64,000 nucleotides of DNA from Methanohalophilus sp. (GCF_030156785.1 NZ_JASGLW010000002.1:107667-171666), one strand, 5' to 3'; counted from the first letter of the stretch, positions 1-9,848 are shown. The notes: generated by a model from the letters alone, not told the origin. Made by a program: numbers and translations.

Positions 1-1
1 T

Positions 2-79
2 ATACAGAATATGGGCCTATTAGGAATCACATTGATAAATCGGAGGCTTGCAAAGGGGTGCTATCTGTTTATCTCATGA
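2..79 (+). CDS. C-terminal end of an upstream gene (partial)
   Basis: An open frame enters from the left edge and ends at a TGA at 77-79. That stop overlaps an ATG at 76-78 of the following PAP2 gene in an ATGA arrangement typical of coupled archaeal genes. The visible tail of about 25 residues is basic and hydrophobic (it includes NRRLAKG). It is too short to assign a family. The PAP2 frame is also open to the left edge, so this is inferred mainly from the overlap. Confidence 0.3.
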   Translation: MQNMGLLGITLINRRLAKGCYLFIS

Positions 80-1050
80 CACTGCTTTTAATTCCTGCCT
101 TGATCCTAATGATTATTGTAGGATATTATATCTTTGTACCTCTTGATGTGCGCAAATACAGGCAGGACATTCGCCTCTCACAACGGTGGAGACATCTCCT
201 GCTGGATATCCTGCTTTACGCGCTACCAATGTCAATTGTTTACGCACTGGTGCGTCTGCAGGATGTTATAAGCGAGGCAGTTGGAATCCCTGCAGGTCAG
301 AATTATGCGCGTTACATTATGATTATTGAAGGGAACAAAGTAAGTCTTATTCAGGAGCTTGCTACTCCTTTGTTGACATATATCAGTGGATTTTTCTATC
401 TTTTGATGTTTCCGTTTTTATTGGTATTTACCTTCTTGCTCCTGCTATACTTACAACGTTACAGGGCAATCCAGGAATTTGTTGTGGCATTCATCCTGAT
501 ATACATAGTTGCATTTCCATTCTATGTATTGTTCCCAGTTCAAGTTACAGGCTATACACTAGCATGCGTTACTCCGTTGCTCTACAACCTGAGCCCTATC
601 ATAGCACAGGGGGTGCGAATAGTTGATCCCACTCTCAACAATTGTTTTCCGAGTCTTCATGCGGCTCTTTCCATAATGGCAATGCTGGTTGTCCTGCATA
701 ATGTGGATTCAAGGCGTTACCGTGTATTCTCAGTTGTTGCAACTGTGGTTATTCTGTTTACTATACTCTATCTTGGCATCCACTGGATTACTGATATGAT
801 TGGTGGAATCCTCCTTGCATTTATCTGCTGTTTTGTGACATTTCGCTACAGTGATTCCATGTTTGCTTTTTATCGGTTTCTGGTAGCTAGGATTGCTTAC
901 CATCTGCGCAAGCCCACTGTTCCCTGTGTTAATTGCAATGCACGTATAAAAGTAAACTCTGATTTCTCTTGTCCCCACTGTGGGATGCATTATGGGAATC
1001 CGATGAAAATATCAGCGGTTGTGGATCGCTTTAAGAAATTCTTTACTTAA
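58..1050 (+). CDS. PAP2-family membrane phosphatase with C-terminal zinc ribbon
   Basis: This is a multi-spanning membrane protein of about 330 residues with the signature of type 2 phosphatidic acid phosphatases. The segment CFPSLHA near residue 200 and HWITD near residue 245 supply the catalytic Ser-His and His-Asp motifs. Such enzymes dephosphorylate lipid or isoprenoid phosphates, here possibly a polyprenyl carrier or inositol-phosphate lipid. The last 45 residues hold a CVNC and CPHC pair, so a cytoplasmic zinc ribbon is fused to the membrane domain. GTG at 58 has GGAGG at 42-46; ATG at 76 is an alternative that overlaps the upstream stop. The end overlaps the convergent flippase gene by 8 bp. 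The substrate is unknown. Confidence 0.8.
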   Translation: MLSVYLMTLLLIPALILMIIVGYYIFVPLDVRKYRQDIRLSQRWRHLLLDILLYALPMSIVYALVRLQDVISEAVGIPAGQNYARYIMIIEGNKVSLIQELATPLLTYISGFFYLLMFPFLLVFTFLLLLYLQRYRAIQEFVVAFILIYIVAFPFYVLFPVQVTGYTLACVTPLLYNLSPIIAQGVRIVDPTLNNCFPSLHAALSIMAMLVVLHNVDSRRYRVFSVVATVVILFTILYLGIHWITDMIGGILLAFICCFVTFRYSDSMFAFYRFLVARIAYHLRKPTVPCVNCNARIKVNSDFSCPHCGMHYGNPMKISAVVDRFKKFFT

Positions 1051-2071
1051 GCATCCGGTTCACAAGTACGGTGTCACGGAGTATCTTGAAACTTACAAAC
1101 CCGCCTACAAGCAGGTTCATGTAATATGTAAATGCGCGCCAGGAAATAACAACAATCCCCAGTACATATGTTGGTACAAAAACCGAAAAGAGTGTTGTTG
1201 CACATAGTTCAGCCACACCGCTCGAACCAGGTGTGGTAGGTATAATCACAACTATCATCAGGAGTACCTGGGCTGCATATACGACCAGTCCCAATGGTTC
1301 AACATTTAATCCAATAAGGATTACAGGAAGCATTGAAAATTCAACAATCCAGAAGAATAAGGTGCATATTATGCCTTTCAACAGTCCTATTTTTCCTTTG
1401 CTGAGGATGTAGTAAATACTGTCGTGAAATTCTTCTAGTTCAGTATCGATCTTTTCTGAAAGGTTACAAAAAAATGTTTTCCTTTTTTCACCAAATGCAT
1501 TTTCACATCTTTTAACAATCCATTGAATTGCTCGTCTTGTGTGCATTGGTTTCCATATGGCATATAACAAAATTCCAAGAATAAAAAAGAGAAATACTTC
1601 TCCTGCTATTATAATTACATCAAAGTTATGATCCGCTGTAATATCTCTGAATAGGTAGAGTGCAAAGGGGGCAGCTAACAGAATGATAATTGCGTCCAGA
1701 ACCCTTTCACCAAGAACGACTGCTGTAGCACTTCCAATTGGCATATTATTGTTATTGAGAAGATGGATCCTGAGGGGTTCACCACCTATTGAAGATGGGG
1801 TAATTGAAGCCAGAAAAGTACTGGAAGTGACAATTTGAATGGCGTTCGTTAGTCCAATCCTGTACCCGAGAGCTTTTGACAAGACACTTGTCCGCAATCC
1901 CCATACTGCATAAGAACTGAGATGCAGTACTATTGCCAGTACTATGTAGAACGGTTTTATGTTGCGTATGCTTTCAAGGGTGTTGGCATCAAAGGTATAA
2001 ATCAGGACTCCGGCCATCACAGTCAGGCTTATCAGAAATGATAATGCCATCCACTTGGTTGTTTTCTTCAT
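1043..2071 (-). CDS. Flippase-like integral membrane protein (lysylphosphatidylglycerol synthase TM / UPF0104 family)
   Basis: The 342-residue protein has about eight hydrophobic segments. It carries motifs of the UPF0104/AglD-YbhN family, such as SSIGGEPLR around residue 95 and TTPGSSG near 280. Family members are linked to lipid flipping or to polyprenyl-linked sugar transfer at the membrane. Neighbouring genes for a PAP2 phosphatase and a glycosyltransferase suggest an envelope lipid or glycan pathway. The gene is convergent with the PAP2 gene, and the 3' ends overlap. No catalytic residues are recognisable, so the biochemical role is open. Confidence 0.8.
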   Translation of the reverse strand: MKKTTKWMALSFLISLTVMAGVLIYTFDANTLESIRNIKPFYIVLAIVLHLSSYAVWGLRTSVLSKALGYRIGLTNAIQIVTSSTFLASITPSSIGGEPLRIHLLNNNNMPIGSATAVVLGERVLDAIIILLAAPFALYLFRDITADHNFDVIIIAGEVFLFFILGILLYAIWKPMHTRRAIQWIVKRCENAFGEKRKTFFCNLSEKIDTELEEFHDSIYYILSKGKIGLLKGIICTLFFWIVEFSMLPVILIGLNVEPLGLVVYAAQVLLMIVVIIPTTPGSSGVAELCATTLFSVFVPTYVLGIVVISWRAFTYYMNLLVGGFVSFKILRDTVLVNRMLK

Positions 2072-2161
2072 GGTACCCTAGGTCAAGATAACTTCTCATT
2101 CAGCAATACAGACCTTTAATCCGCATGGTGCGGGGCCAGTTAGAAATAAAAGGCTATGCAT

Positions 2162-3292
2162 TTATATTATTTGGTCATCTGCCAAGTGTTCCATAATTTT
2201 TCGCAATCTTGTAGCTCCTTCCAGCTCTGATGCAAGGGTTGCAAATTTTTTTGGACCAGCCAATTTCCCGGCTATAGCATATCTTATCCTGTACAATACT
2301 TCTTCTGCACTGGCATCATAATTCATCCGGAAACCGCACTCTTGTTTTTCCAATCCGTGGGCATTATTCTGTTGCTCAGCATGGTCTTTGTCAGGGAATG
2401 AAATTACTGGTATTCCAAATGTAAGAGCTTCCATCATGGTGGTGTGCCCACCTGGAGCGATTACCACATCCGAACCCTTTAGGTATGGGTATTGGTCTGG
2501 AACAAAAGGGAGCATGGTAACATTCTCTGGTACCTCTCCAAAATCTTCGGCTTTGATTCCTGGTCCGGTAAGCATGGTGTAATTGATTTTGGAATCCATT
2601 TTAGCAGCTTTCAAAATATTTAAAAAGATAGGTTTGCGATACCCAAAACCTCCTACCAATGAGAGGACATGAGGCTTTGGAAGCTCTTCTGCCTAAACTT
2701 CGTCTGGTTTTTTCGCAGGCAGGGGGCCGGTGTAAAGTACTTTTTCCTGTATTTTTTTTTCAAAATTAAGATTAAGCTGACAGATTGTATGTGGTATCGG
2801 GAAATCGGGGACTATTATGTGATCAACCTTTCTGAAGACTGCATTGTAAAACAGCTTTGCAATTTTTCCGAGTATGCGAAGAATAAACCCGTCTTTGAAG
2901 AATTCTTCCATGTTTGATTGGTTTACCATAAGACAGACAGGGATATGCTATTGCAGAGCCGACAAGGTTCCAAGGTAATAGCTGTCAGAAAGAACCACAT
3001 CAGGCTTTTCATTTTTGATCATTCTCATAACTCTGAATAATCCGCGGATCTGTCTGAGCTTCAAACTTTCAATGATTGAAGTTTTCATATCAAGTGTTCC
3101 GCTATCCCCTACAAGCCGGATTTCGGGGGGGATGGGAATAACCCTAAATCCATTTTTCCGGATCAGTTCTGCGGAGTATCCGTAGGCACCAAAAACGACC
3201 TTATGGTTTTCATTTTCAAACTCTTTCCCGGCAGCCATGCTGCGAGCTGTGTGACCCAACCCTTCTCCACAGACAAAAATGAAAACTTTCAT
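2162..3292 (-). CDS. Family 1-like glycosyltransferase containing two in-frame TAG codons (probable pyrrolysine)
   Basis: One continuous frame of 376 residues runs from ATG 3292 (GAGG just upstream) to TAA 2164-2162. It is interrupted only by TAG at codon 115 (2950-2948) and TAG at codon 200 (2695-2693). The N-terminus has the nucleotide-sugar glycosyltransferase signature GEGLGHTAR. The C-terminal half has the donor-binding segment with VVIAPGGHTT and an EQQNNA motif, as in MurG/UGT-like enzymes. Sequence on both sides of each TAG is conserved-looking and stays in the same frame, which argues against decay. If TAG is read as pyrrolysine the protein is full length for the family. If not, the gene is a nonsense pseudogene. 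It probably decorates a lipid or surface glycan. Confidence 0.8.
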
Positions 3293-3448
3293 AGGAAGCC
3301 TCTTTTGTATGGATAAAGTTTTTTGTTTTAATAAGTTGCCTTTACATCTTGCACCATTAGTATATCCTATCAAATATACTATCTAATGGGCTATACCACA
3401 AATAGATTTGAAAAAAAAGGAAAAAACAAAACCATGAGTAAAAAATTT

Positions 3449-4132
3449 TCAGGTAAATATTTCCCTTGCAGATTCTATCAGATCCTCCAGCTGTTCAATT
3501 GGAATCCCTATGATCATTTCACTTTTCTGGATGCCGGCATGTTTACGGCTTCCTGTACATCCCACAGTAACTCCAGGTGCTCCATAGAGGTATGGGTAGG
3601 CTATGCCATCTGCACAAAGACTCTGGATGCCAGCAAAGCTTGTTTTTACCCTTCCACCATACTTGCGAATCAATGCCTGAGATATGCACATTATCTGCTC
3701 AGGATTAGCAATGATTACAACCACGTCTGGCATTACCTTCGCCTTTTCAAGAGGAGCATAGACAATTGCCTTTATAGACCCAGCTGGGACAGTGGGAACC
3801 TGCTGCATGGTACGTCTTGCTGCATTCAGGGTACTGAAACGACCAAGTCTATAATAGAGATCTCCACTTGCTAGCGCATTACTCATCTCACAGAGGCCCA
3901 TGGCTGCAGCCCCACCATTGCACTTCTGATCATCTACCAAAGTGTAAAATTGAGTACCCTTTCTTCTGACTTCATCTATCATCTGGCAATGTCTTGTAGA
4001 CTCTTTTAGCCTTTCAATTTCTTCTGGGATTTCATGTGTATCTGGAATCAATGATACTGCTACAGGGGAAGTTTCCAAATTGAGTATTCTGATTAGCTCT
4101 TCTCCAAATTCGTTAACTTCTTCGATTTCCAT
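3449..4132 (-). CDS. DUF169 family protein
   Basis: The 227-residue soluble protein matches the DUF169 family common in methanogens and anaerobic bacteria. Visible features are a C-rich centre (KCNGGAAAMGLCE near residue 90), VPAGSIKAIVYAPLE near 120, and a GCTGSRK segment near 195. No enzymatic function is established for the family. Its conserved cysteines suggest redox or metal binding. The gene stands alone on the minus strand between the glycosyltransferase and a zone of decayed transposons, and it ends in TGA. Confidence 0.8.
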   Translation of the reverse strand: MEIEEVNEFGEELIRILNLETSPVAVSLIPDTHEIPEEIERLKESTRHCQMIDEVRRKGTQFYTLVDDQKCNGGAAAMGLCEMSNALASGDLYYRLGRFSTLNAARRTMQQVPTVPAGSIKAIVYAPLEKAKVMPDVVVIIANPEQIMCISQALIRKYGGRVKTSFAGIQSLCADGIAYPYLYGAPGVTVGCTGSRKHAGIQKSEMIIGIPIEQLEDLIESAREIFT

Positions 4133-4384
4133 TTTAATTCAGCTCCACTTAAGTTAAATAAACAGTTCTAAATATGTTTGAATAGTGATCCACAGATGTT
4201 TTATCTACATCTTCTTCGATTTAAGGAACCATCTATTCAAAAAGCCTCTCAAACTATATTCCAATTTAGAGGTATTGGACTTATTATACAGCTTTGAATA
4301 AATCCAATATTTTTTACACTTTATTATATAGCCGGTTTCAAAATATATGTAAATGCGACATCTCCTAATTATATTTTGGGGATA

Positions 4385-4678
4385 TTGAATGAATTTTAGA
4401 TAACTTTCTGATGAACAATGGGAACTTATCAAACCTTTCCTATTACCACAGCCAATAACTGGTAGGAGAATTAATGACCGCAATGTCGTAAATGGTATCC
4501 TCTTTGTTTTAATTATAGGGTGTAGATGGGGGGATATACCAAATGAACCAGTAGTGAACGATTCGCATGGTTGAAGATGGGATTTAGAAGATTAGCAAGT
4601 ACATATGAAAGGTGCAATGTAGTTTTCAAGGGATTGCTGGATATTGCATGTTTCATTTTATGCTGGAAAAAGGTATAG
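4385..4678 (+). pseudogene. Decayed IS5-type transposase, internally deleted (relic 1)
   Basis: Translation from about 4398 gives LSDEQWELIKPFLLPQPITG and then GCRWGDIP, which is the N-terminal domain of IS5-type DDE transposases. From about 4566 another frame gives FAWLKMGFRRLA followed by an ACFILCWKKV end, the usual C-terminus. The catalytic middle is missing and the two parts are out of frame, so a large internal deletion and a frameshift have occurred. Relic 2 downstream is a homologue. No terminal inverted repeats were identified. Confidence 0.7.
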
Positions 4679-4747
4679 GAGGAAGGAGTTGTGAAACAGG
4701 TTCATCAATAAACTTATAACCTATTTGGGAAAATATGTTTGATTTAA

Positions 4748-5527
4748 ATGATTGCTTTAATTTCTTTTTTGGTAGTAATACTATTCTCACGTATAATAAT
4801 CAGAATTGGTTCAGTTGCCCTTGAGATGACGGGATTATCTAAAGATCTTTCATCTTTTCAGGCTCAATCCGCTTTCTCCGGAGCAGGTTTCACAACATCT
4901 GAATCCGAATACGCAGTGTCACATCCGGCAAGAAGGAAGATAATTAGAATTTTGATTCTTCTTGGAAGTGGTGGATTGGCTTCCACTATAGCTACACTTG
5001 TTTTTACATTTGCAGGAAATACTTTTCAGGAAGCACAAATTAACTTAATTTTCCTTATTTTAGGTTTGATTCTGATTTATCTATTCTTTAGATCCATCTA
5101 TATTGAAAAAATAATGAGAAAAGCCATCAAGTTATTGCTCCTCAAATTTACTTCTTTAGCAGTTTATGACTATCAGCAGCTTCTTGGATTGACTAAAGGA
5201 TACTCTGTTGGTGAGATTAAAGTTAAGGAGAATAAATGGCTACAAAATAGAATGTTAAAAGATTTGAAGTTGAATATGGAAGGGGTTTTGGTTCTGGCAA
5301 TCTACAGGAAAATTGCTGGGGAAGAAAAATTTATAGGAAGTCCGGATGGGGATACGGAATTAATGGCAGGAGATCTATTGATCTGCTATGGCCCACATGA
5401 AGTAATAGCAAGTTTGTCTGAAAGGGATAGGGGTATTGAAGGGGATAAAAGACACATAGAAGAGATCGAAATGGCTGAAATCAGAAAAATAGATGAAATT
5501 CAAAGAAAAACTGAGATGGTAATCTAA
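4748..5527 (+). CDS. Membrane protein with C-terminal TrkA-C (RCK_C) domain
   Basis: The 259-residue protein starts with a hydrophobic helix and a stretch containing FQAQSAFSGAGFTTSESE. Two further membrane segments lie at about residues 70-120. A soluble TrkA-C-like domain occupies about 145-235 (motifs LQNRMLKDLKLN and GDLLICYGP). TrkA-C domains bind nucleotides or ions and gate K+ transporters and related carriers. The family of small membrane-plus-TrkA-C proteins is uncharacterised. The gene lies between two IS5-type relics, so it may have been carried or isolated by those insertions. It ends in TAA and looks intact. Confidence 0.75.
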   Translation: MIALISFLVVILFSRIIIRIGSVALEMTGLSKDLSSFQAQSAFSGAGFTTSESEYAVSHPARRKIIRILILLGSGGLASTIATLVFTFAGNTFQEAQINLIFLILGLILIYLFFRSIYIEKIMRKAIKLLLLKFTSLAVYDYQQLLGLTKGYSVGEIKVKENKWLQNRMLKDLKLNMEGVLVLAIYRKIAGEEKFIGSPDGDTELMAGDLLICYGPHEVIASLSERDRGIEGDKRHIEEIEMAEIRKIDEIQRKTEMVI

Positions 5528-5529
5528 AA

Positions 5530-5990
5530 ATCCTTCTGATGAAGCATGGGGATTTATAAACTCTGTTCTATCATCACAGCCAATAACTGATAGGGAAAGA
5601 GCTGTTGGTCGAAATCTCATCAATGATCTTTGTTTTAATTACATCGTGTAGATGGAGAGATGTGCCTAAAACTTATGGATTTTTCAGTAACTGCTTGGAG
5701 GAGATTAAGGCGCTGGTCAGAAGAAGGGTATATGGAATAGAATTATAGAGTCACTTAGAGATTCAGCTTCTCAGCAAAGGTAAGCTATCACTTGAAACAA
5801 TTTGTTTAGATAGTAGTTTCACTGTAACTAAAAAGGGATACATGGGACGGCTTACAATGAATCTAAGAAGAGAAAAGGCATAAAGATTCATGGCTTTGTT
5901 AGCTGTGAAGTTTTTCCACTAAGCTTAGCATTTCTGCTAGAAAAAGGTATAAGAGGGGGGTCAGGTTCGTTATTAACAATAAGATAAAAT
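5530..5990 (+). pseudogene. Decayed IS5-type transposase (relic 2)
   Basis: Starting at about 5533 the translation gives LSDEAWGFINSVL followed by SQPITDRERA, parallel to relic 1. Further on, in shifted frames, pieces such as LDSSFTV, GTKIHGF-like and FPLSLAFLLEKGI remain from the catalytic and C-terminal parts. Several stops and frameshifts separate them. It resembles relic 1 at the nucleotide level at both ends, so both belong to one transposon family and flank the TrkA-C gene. Confidence 0.65.
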
Positions 5991-6049
5991 GTAATGAAAT
6001 ATGATATATTAATTGAGATTTTCAATTACGAAATCTCAGGTGAGTTATT

Positions 6050-6736
6050 ATGAGAATAAGTATACATATTTTACTTTTACTTCTAGTTATGTTTGGATCA
6101 ATTACGGGAGTGCAGGCAGCTAAATACTTTGTTTGTGATGATGACTGTCCGGAACCAGAGGAAGGTTATCGTTTAATCGGTTGTACTTTGTGTGTCAATT
6201 ACGCAGTTGAAAATGAAACCGGAGTACATGTTCCCTTTGGTTCCAGTAACGGTTATGTCTATATCCAGTCCGTGACCGAGAAAGATGCCAATGGGGATGT
6301 GATTTATGATGAGATTCTCTCATGTGATTACTGGAAAGAGGGTGTATCTCTACCGGAAGACGCTATAGTTGATGATGAGCGTTTTCTTCTTTTGGAGGCA
6401 TTGAAAACTTACAACCGGAATCTTGACGCACTTCCGGGGTTTGTGCACAGTTTTCTGGGTAACGAAATAATACATGTTTATGCTACAATGCCCAATGGTA
6501 ATGAGCAGGAATATGGGGTTATCACAGAATCCGGGATGATTGTTGAAGGTGGTAATTGGATTGACTTTGATGGAGATGGCAACTACGATGTCTGGCAGGA
6601 TGATGGAATCACACCTACCCTTGAACTTACCATAGATGCGGAAGGCAACATCTCATACAAAGGGCTGACTACCGGGACAATTATCAAGGAATTCATCGTT
6701 GATCTTGGTATGCTGGTTTATAGTATCTTCACATGA
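6050..6736 (+). CDS. Secreted protein of unknown function with a calcium-loop-like motif
   Basis: The 228-residue protein begins with a clear signal peptide (hydrophobic run at residues 5-22, likely cut after VQAA). Four cysteines follow near the mature N-terminus (CDDDC and CTLC). Near residue 165 the run DFDGDGNYD has the spacing of a dockerin or EF-hand Ca2+ loop. The C-terminus ends in a hydrophobic stretch that could anchor it. I do not recognise a family. It is probably an extracellular or envelope protein. It lies just after the IS relics and before the TrmJ-like gene, with no obvious operon partner. Confidence 0.6.
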   Translation: MRISIHILLLLLVMFGSITGVQAAKYFVCDDDCPEPEEGYRLIGCTLCVNYAVENETGVHVPFGSSNGYVYIQSVTEKDANGDVIYDEILSCDYWKEGVSLPEDAIVDDERFLLLEALKTYNRNLDALPGFVHSFLGNEIIHVYATMPNGNEQEYGVITESGMIVEGGNWIDFDGDGNYDVWQDDGITPTLELTIDAEGNISYKGLTTGTIIKEFIVDLGMLVYSIFT

Positions 6737-6939
6737 TTGTTTTTGCTCATGGTTTCCGTGAGATTCTTTTTTCTTTTGATTTTTGGCTATGTAGAAATTC
6801 CTTCTTTAAACACTGTTTACGTGATGGATGAAGCATATGAATCTTTTTTGTTTGGGCAAGGGTTTCTAAGATCCCTCCAAAATAATTTACCAGAAAAGTC
6901 CCAGAAAGCAATTATATCTAGAAGACGATGTAGAGGGAG

Positions 6940-7644
6940 ATGTCTCCTAATTTACGCATTATACTTGTCGAGCCACTTTATCAGGGAAATGTTGGATCTG
7001 TTGCCCGCTCAATGAAGAATTTCGGTTATAATGATCTTGTGCTAGTTAATCCTTGTCCTCTTGAAGGAGAAGCAAGAGCTATGGCGTCCCATGCACAGGA
7101 TTTACTTGAAAGTGCAACAATAGTATCCAGTCTGAAGGAGGCAATCGGTGATGCAAATCTGGTAATTGGGACCAGTGGGATATCAGGAATCAAAGAGGAT
7201 GAACATCTTCGTGTTCCGCTATACACCCCTAAACAAATGAAGGAACATATTGAGAATGCTGACGGAACGATTGCAGTTTTGTTTGGCAGGGAAGATAATG
7301 GCTTGTCAAAGGAAGAACTGAAACAGTGTGACATGATACTAACAATTCCCACAACGGATGATTATCCCGTGATGAATATATCCCATGCGGCAACTGTCGT
7401 TCTTTATGAAATGAGCGATATGGAAGATCCTTCAAGGCCTATTGCGAACAGGTTTGATCTGGAACTCCTTTATGAGCACCTAAGAGAAATGCTGGATGAC
7501 ATAGGACATCCGGAACATAAGAAAGAAAAAACATACCTGATGCTCAGGAGAATATTCGGAAGGGCTGTCCTAACACCTCGTGAAGTTCAAACGCTGAGAG
7601 GTATTTTCAGGGGAATCCAGAAATCAAATGAAAAAGATGAATAA
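6940..7644 (+). CDS. TrmJ-like SPOUT RNA 2'-O-methyltransferase
   Basis: The 234-residue protein has the SpoU/TrmH fold signatures. RIILVEPLYQGNVGSVARSM lies at the N-terminus, VLFGREDNGLS near residue 110 and the knot motif YPVMNISHAATVVLYE near 145. TrmJ-type enzymes methylate the ribose at position 32 of tRNA using S-adenosylmethionine. Length and motifs fit group 1 TrmH-family proteins of archaea. A purine-rich GAGGGAG sits just before ATG 6940. The gene ends in TAA shortly before mcm. The exact RNA target is inferred from the family. Confidence 0.85.
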   Translation: MSPNLRIILVEPLYQGNVGSVARSMKNFGYNDLVLVNPCPLEGEARAMASHAQDLLESATIVSSLKEAIGDANLVIGTSGISGIKEDEHLRVPLYTPKQMKEHIENADGTIAVLFGREDNGLSKEELKQCDMILTIPTTDDYPVMNISHAATVVLYEMSDMEDPSRPIANRFDLELLYEHLREMLDDIGHPEHKKEKTYLMLRRIFGRAVLTPREVQTLRGIFRGIQKSNEKDE

Positions 7645-7708
7645 CTACTCAAATAAGATAAATTTAAATAGATTCTGATGAACGATAATGCTGGTACAGG
7701 GGTTAAAA

Positions 7709-9838
7709 ATGATTGAGGAAAAGTGGGTAAACAAGTTCAGGCAATTTTTAAAAACATATAATGAAGAAGATATTCTTCGATTAGTAGATAATTATCCTGA
7801 GACTAAAAGTGTTTCTGTAAATTATGATAACTTGGTCAAATCGGTATCTGAGCTTGCAACAGAACTGCTTCAAAATCCTGATGAAATAATACCAGCTGCT
7901 GAAGAAGCACTCAGGCAGGAGCTTAAGATACATTTTGTCGACATTCCAATAAGCGGATCTGATTCTGAAGAAGAAATGGATCTAAAAGATGTCAAAGTTC
8001 GTTTTGAAAACCTGCCCCACAAGATCCCGATCCGTGACCTGCGAAGCAAACACCTTCTCAAATTCATCGCAGTAGAAGGAATGATCCGAAAGGCTACGGA
8101 AGTAAGGCCAAAGATCACAGATGCTGCCTTCTTGTGCACTAACTGCGAGCATATATTCAATATTCCACAAACAGGTACTAAATTTGTTGAGCCAAAAGAA
8201 TGTGAGAATGTAAGTTGTGAACGCCGTGGACCTTTCAAGCTTCTGATTGATAAATCTACTTTTGTTGACGCTCAGAAACTCCAGATCCAGGAATCACCCG
8301 AAAGCCTGAAGGGTGGAAACCAACCACAGAGCATTGATGTGGATGTGGAAGATGAAATTGCGGGCATCGTCAAACCTGGTGATCGGGTAGTTATAAACGG
8401 AATACTGCGCTCTCACCAGCGAACTCTCAGGGAAGGAAAATCCCTATTTTACGATCTGGTGCTTCATTGTAATTCCCTTGAATATGTTGATCGTGAGTTT
8501 GACGAACTTAACATTAGCCCAAAAGACGAAAAGGAAATAATTCAATTGAGCAAGGATCCTCATCTTTATGAAAAGATTATTAAATCTATAGCACCTTCAA
8601 TTTTTGGATATGAGGATATTAAGGAAGCACTTGCTCTGCAGCTCTTTTCCGGTGTTCCGAAGGTGATGCCAGATGGGTCAAGGGTTCGTGGAGATATCCA
8701 TGTGCTTCTTGTTGGAGACCCTGGTATCGCAAAAAGTCAGTTGCTTCGATACATGGTTAAAATATCACCCAGAGGTGTATTTGCATCAGGGAAGAGCGCG
8801 TCATCAAGTGGTTTGACTGCGGCTGCCGTGCGTGATGATTTGGGAGATGGGCGCTGGACTCTTGAAGCCGGTGCACTTGTGATGGCTGACATGGGTATTG
8901 CTGCAGTGGATGAAATGGATAAGATGAGCAGGGAAGATAAAAGTGCCCTCCACGAAGCAATGGAACAGCAAACAATATCCGTTGCAAAAGCGGGAATTCT
9001 TGCCACACTCAAGTCACGATGTGCACTACTTGGAGCTGCAAATCCTAAATACGGAAGATTTGATCGTTACGAGGGGCTTGCAGAGCAGATTAATATGCCT
9101 CCTGCCCTGATATCAAGATTTGATCTTATTTTTATCCTGCTTGATGTTCCCGAATCAAAGAGAGACGGGGATATAGCAAAACATATTCTTCGTTCCCACT
9201 TTGCAGGAGAACTCAATGAACAGATGAGTAGGGATCCTGCATCAGAGATTACAGAAAAACAAGTAGGAGAGCAGATGAAAATTATTCTTCCCCCCATTGA
9301 AAACGAAATGCTTAGGAAATATGTAGCCTATGCGCGCCGTAATATTTTTCCGGTTATGGAAGACGAAGCACGGGAACACTTGGTTAACTATTATCTTGAT
9401 CTGAGGAAAATGGGCGAAAACAAGGACTCTCCGGTTCCAGTTACTGCAAGACAACTTGAAGCTCTTGTGAGGCTTGCCGAAGCCAGTGCAAGAATAAGGT
9501 TGAGTAATAAAATAACCCTTGAGGATGCAAAACGGACAACCAGAATCAGCATGTCCTGCATGAAACAGGTTGGTGTTGATCCCGATACAGGTGCTTTTGA
9601 TGTTGATGTCATTGCCACAGGTACCAGTAAGAGCCAGCGTGACAAGATTCATGTCCTGATGGATGTGATTCGGGATGTGGGAGATCGTAACCCCGGAGGA
9701 AAAGCACCTCTTGAAGAAGTATATGTGGCTGCCGAAGCAGAAAACATAAGCAGGGACCAGGCAGAAGAACTCATAAGGAAAATGAGGCAGAAAGGAGACC
9801 TTATGTCGCCGGATAAAAAACATATTAAGATTGTTTAA
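7709..9838 (+). CDS. mcm: Replicative DNA helicase MCM
   Basis: This is the archaeal minichromosome maintenance helicase, which unwinds DNA at the replication fork as a hexamer. The N-terminal OB region carries a zinc-binding CTNC plus a second cysteine pair (residues about 145-175). The AAA+ core has Walker A GDPGIAKSQ, Walker B AVDEMD and an arginine-finger SRFD. A winged helix forms the last 70 residues. The frame opens at 7688, but ATG 7709 follows AGGGG at good spacing and gives the usual MIEEKW start. The DUF424 and coiled-coil genes follow closely, probably as one transcript. Confidence 0.95.
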   Translation: MIEEKWVNKFRQFLKTYNEEDILRLVDNYPETKSVSVNYDNLVKSVSELATELLQNPDEIIPAAEEALRQELKIHFVDIPISGSDSEEEMDLKDVKVRFENLPHKIPIRDLRSKHLLKFIAVEGMIRKATEVRPKITDAAFLCTNCEHIFNIPQTGTKFVEPKECENVSCERRGPFKLLIDKSTFVDAQKLQIQESPESLKGGNQPQSIDVDVEDEIAGIVKPGDRVVINGILRSHQRTLREGKSLFYDLVLHCNSLEYVDREFDELNISPKDEKEIIQLSKDPHLYEKIIKSIAPSIFGYEDIKEALALQLFSGVPKVMPDGSRVRGDIHVLLVGDPGIAKSQLLRYMVKISPRGVFASGKSASSSGLTAAAVRDDLGDGRWTLEAGALVMADMGIAAVDEMDKMSREDKSALHEAMEQQTISVAKAGILATLKSRCALLGAANPKYGRFDRYEGLAEQINMPPALISRFDLIFILLDVPESKRDGDIAKHILRSHFAGELNEQMSRDPASEITEKQVGEQMKIILPPIENEMLRKYVAYARRNIFPVMEDEAREHLVNYYLDLRKMGENKDSPVPVTARQLEALVRLAEASARIRLSNKITLEDAKRTTRISMSCMKQVGVDPDTGAFDVDVIATGTSKSQRDKIHVLMDVIRDVGDRNPGGKAPLEEVYVAAEAENISRDQAEELIRKMRQKGDLMSPDKKHIKIV

Positions 9839-9848
9839 GGGGATAAAC

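Noticed and set aside
2162..3373. Three separate short genes on the minus strand instead of one glycosyltransferase
   Set aside because: The three pieces are in one frame, separated only by TAG codons, and together match one glycosyltransferase; the pieces have no own ribosome-binding sites.
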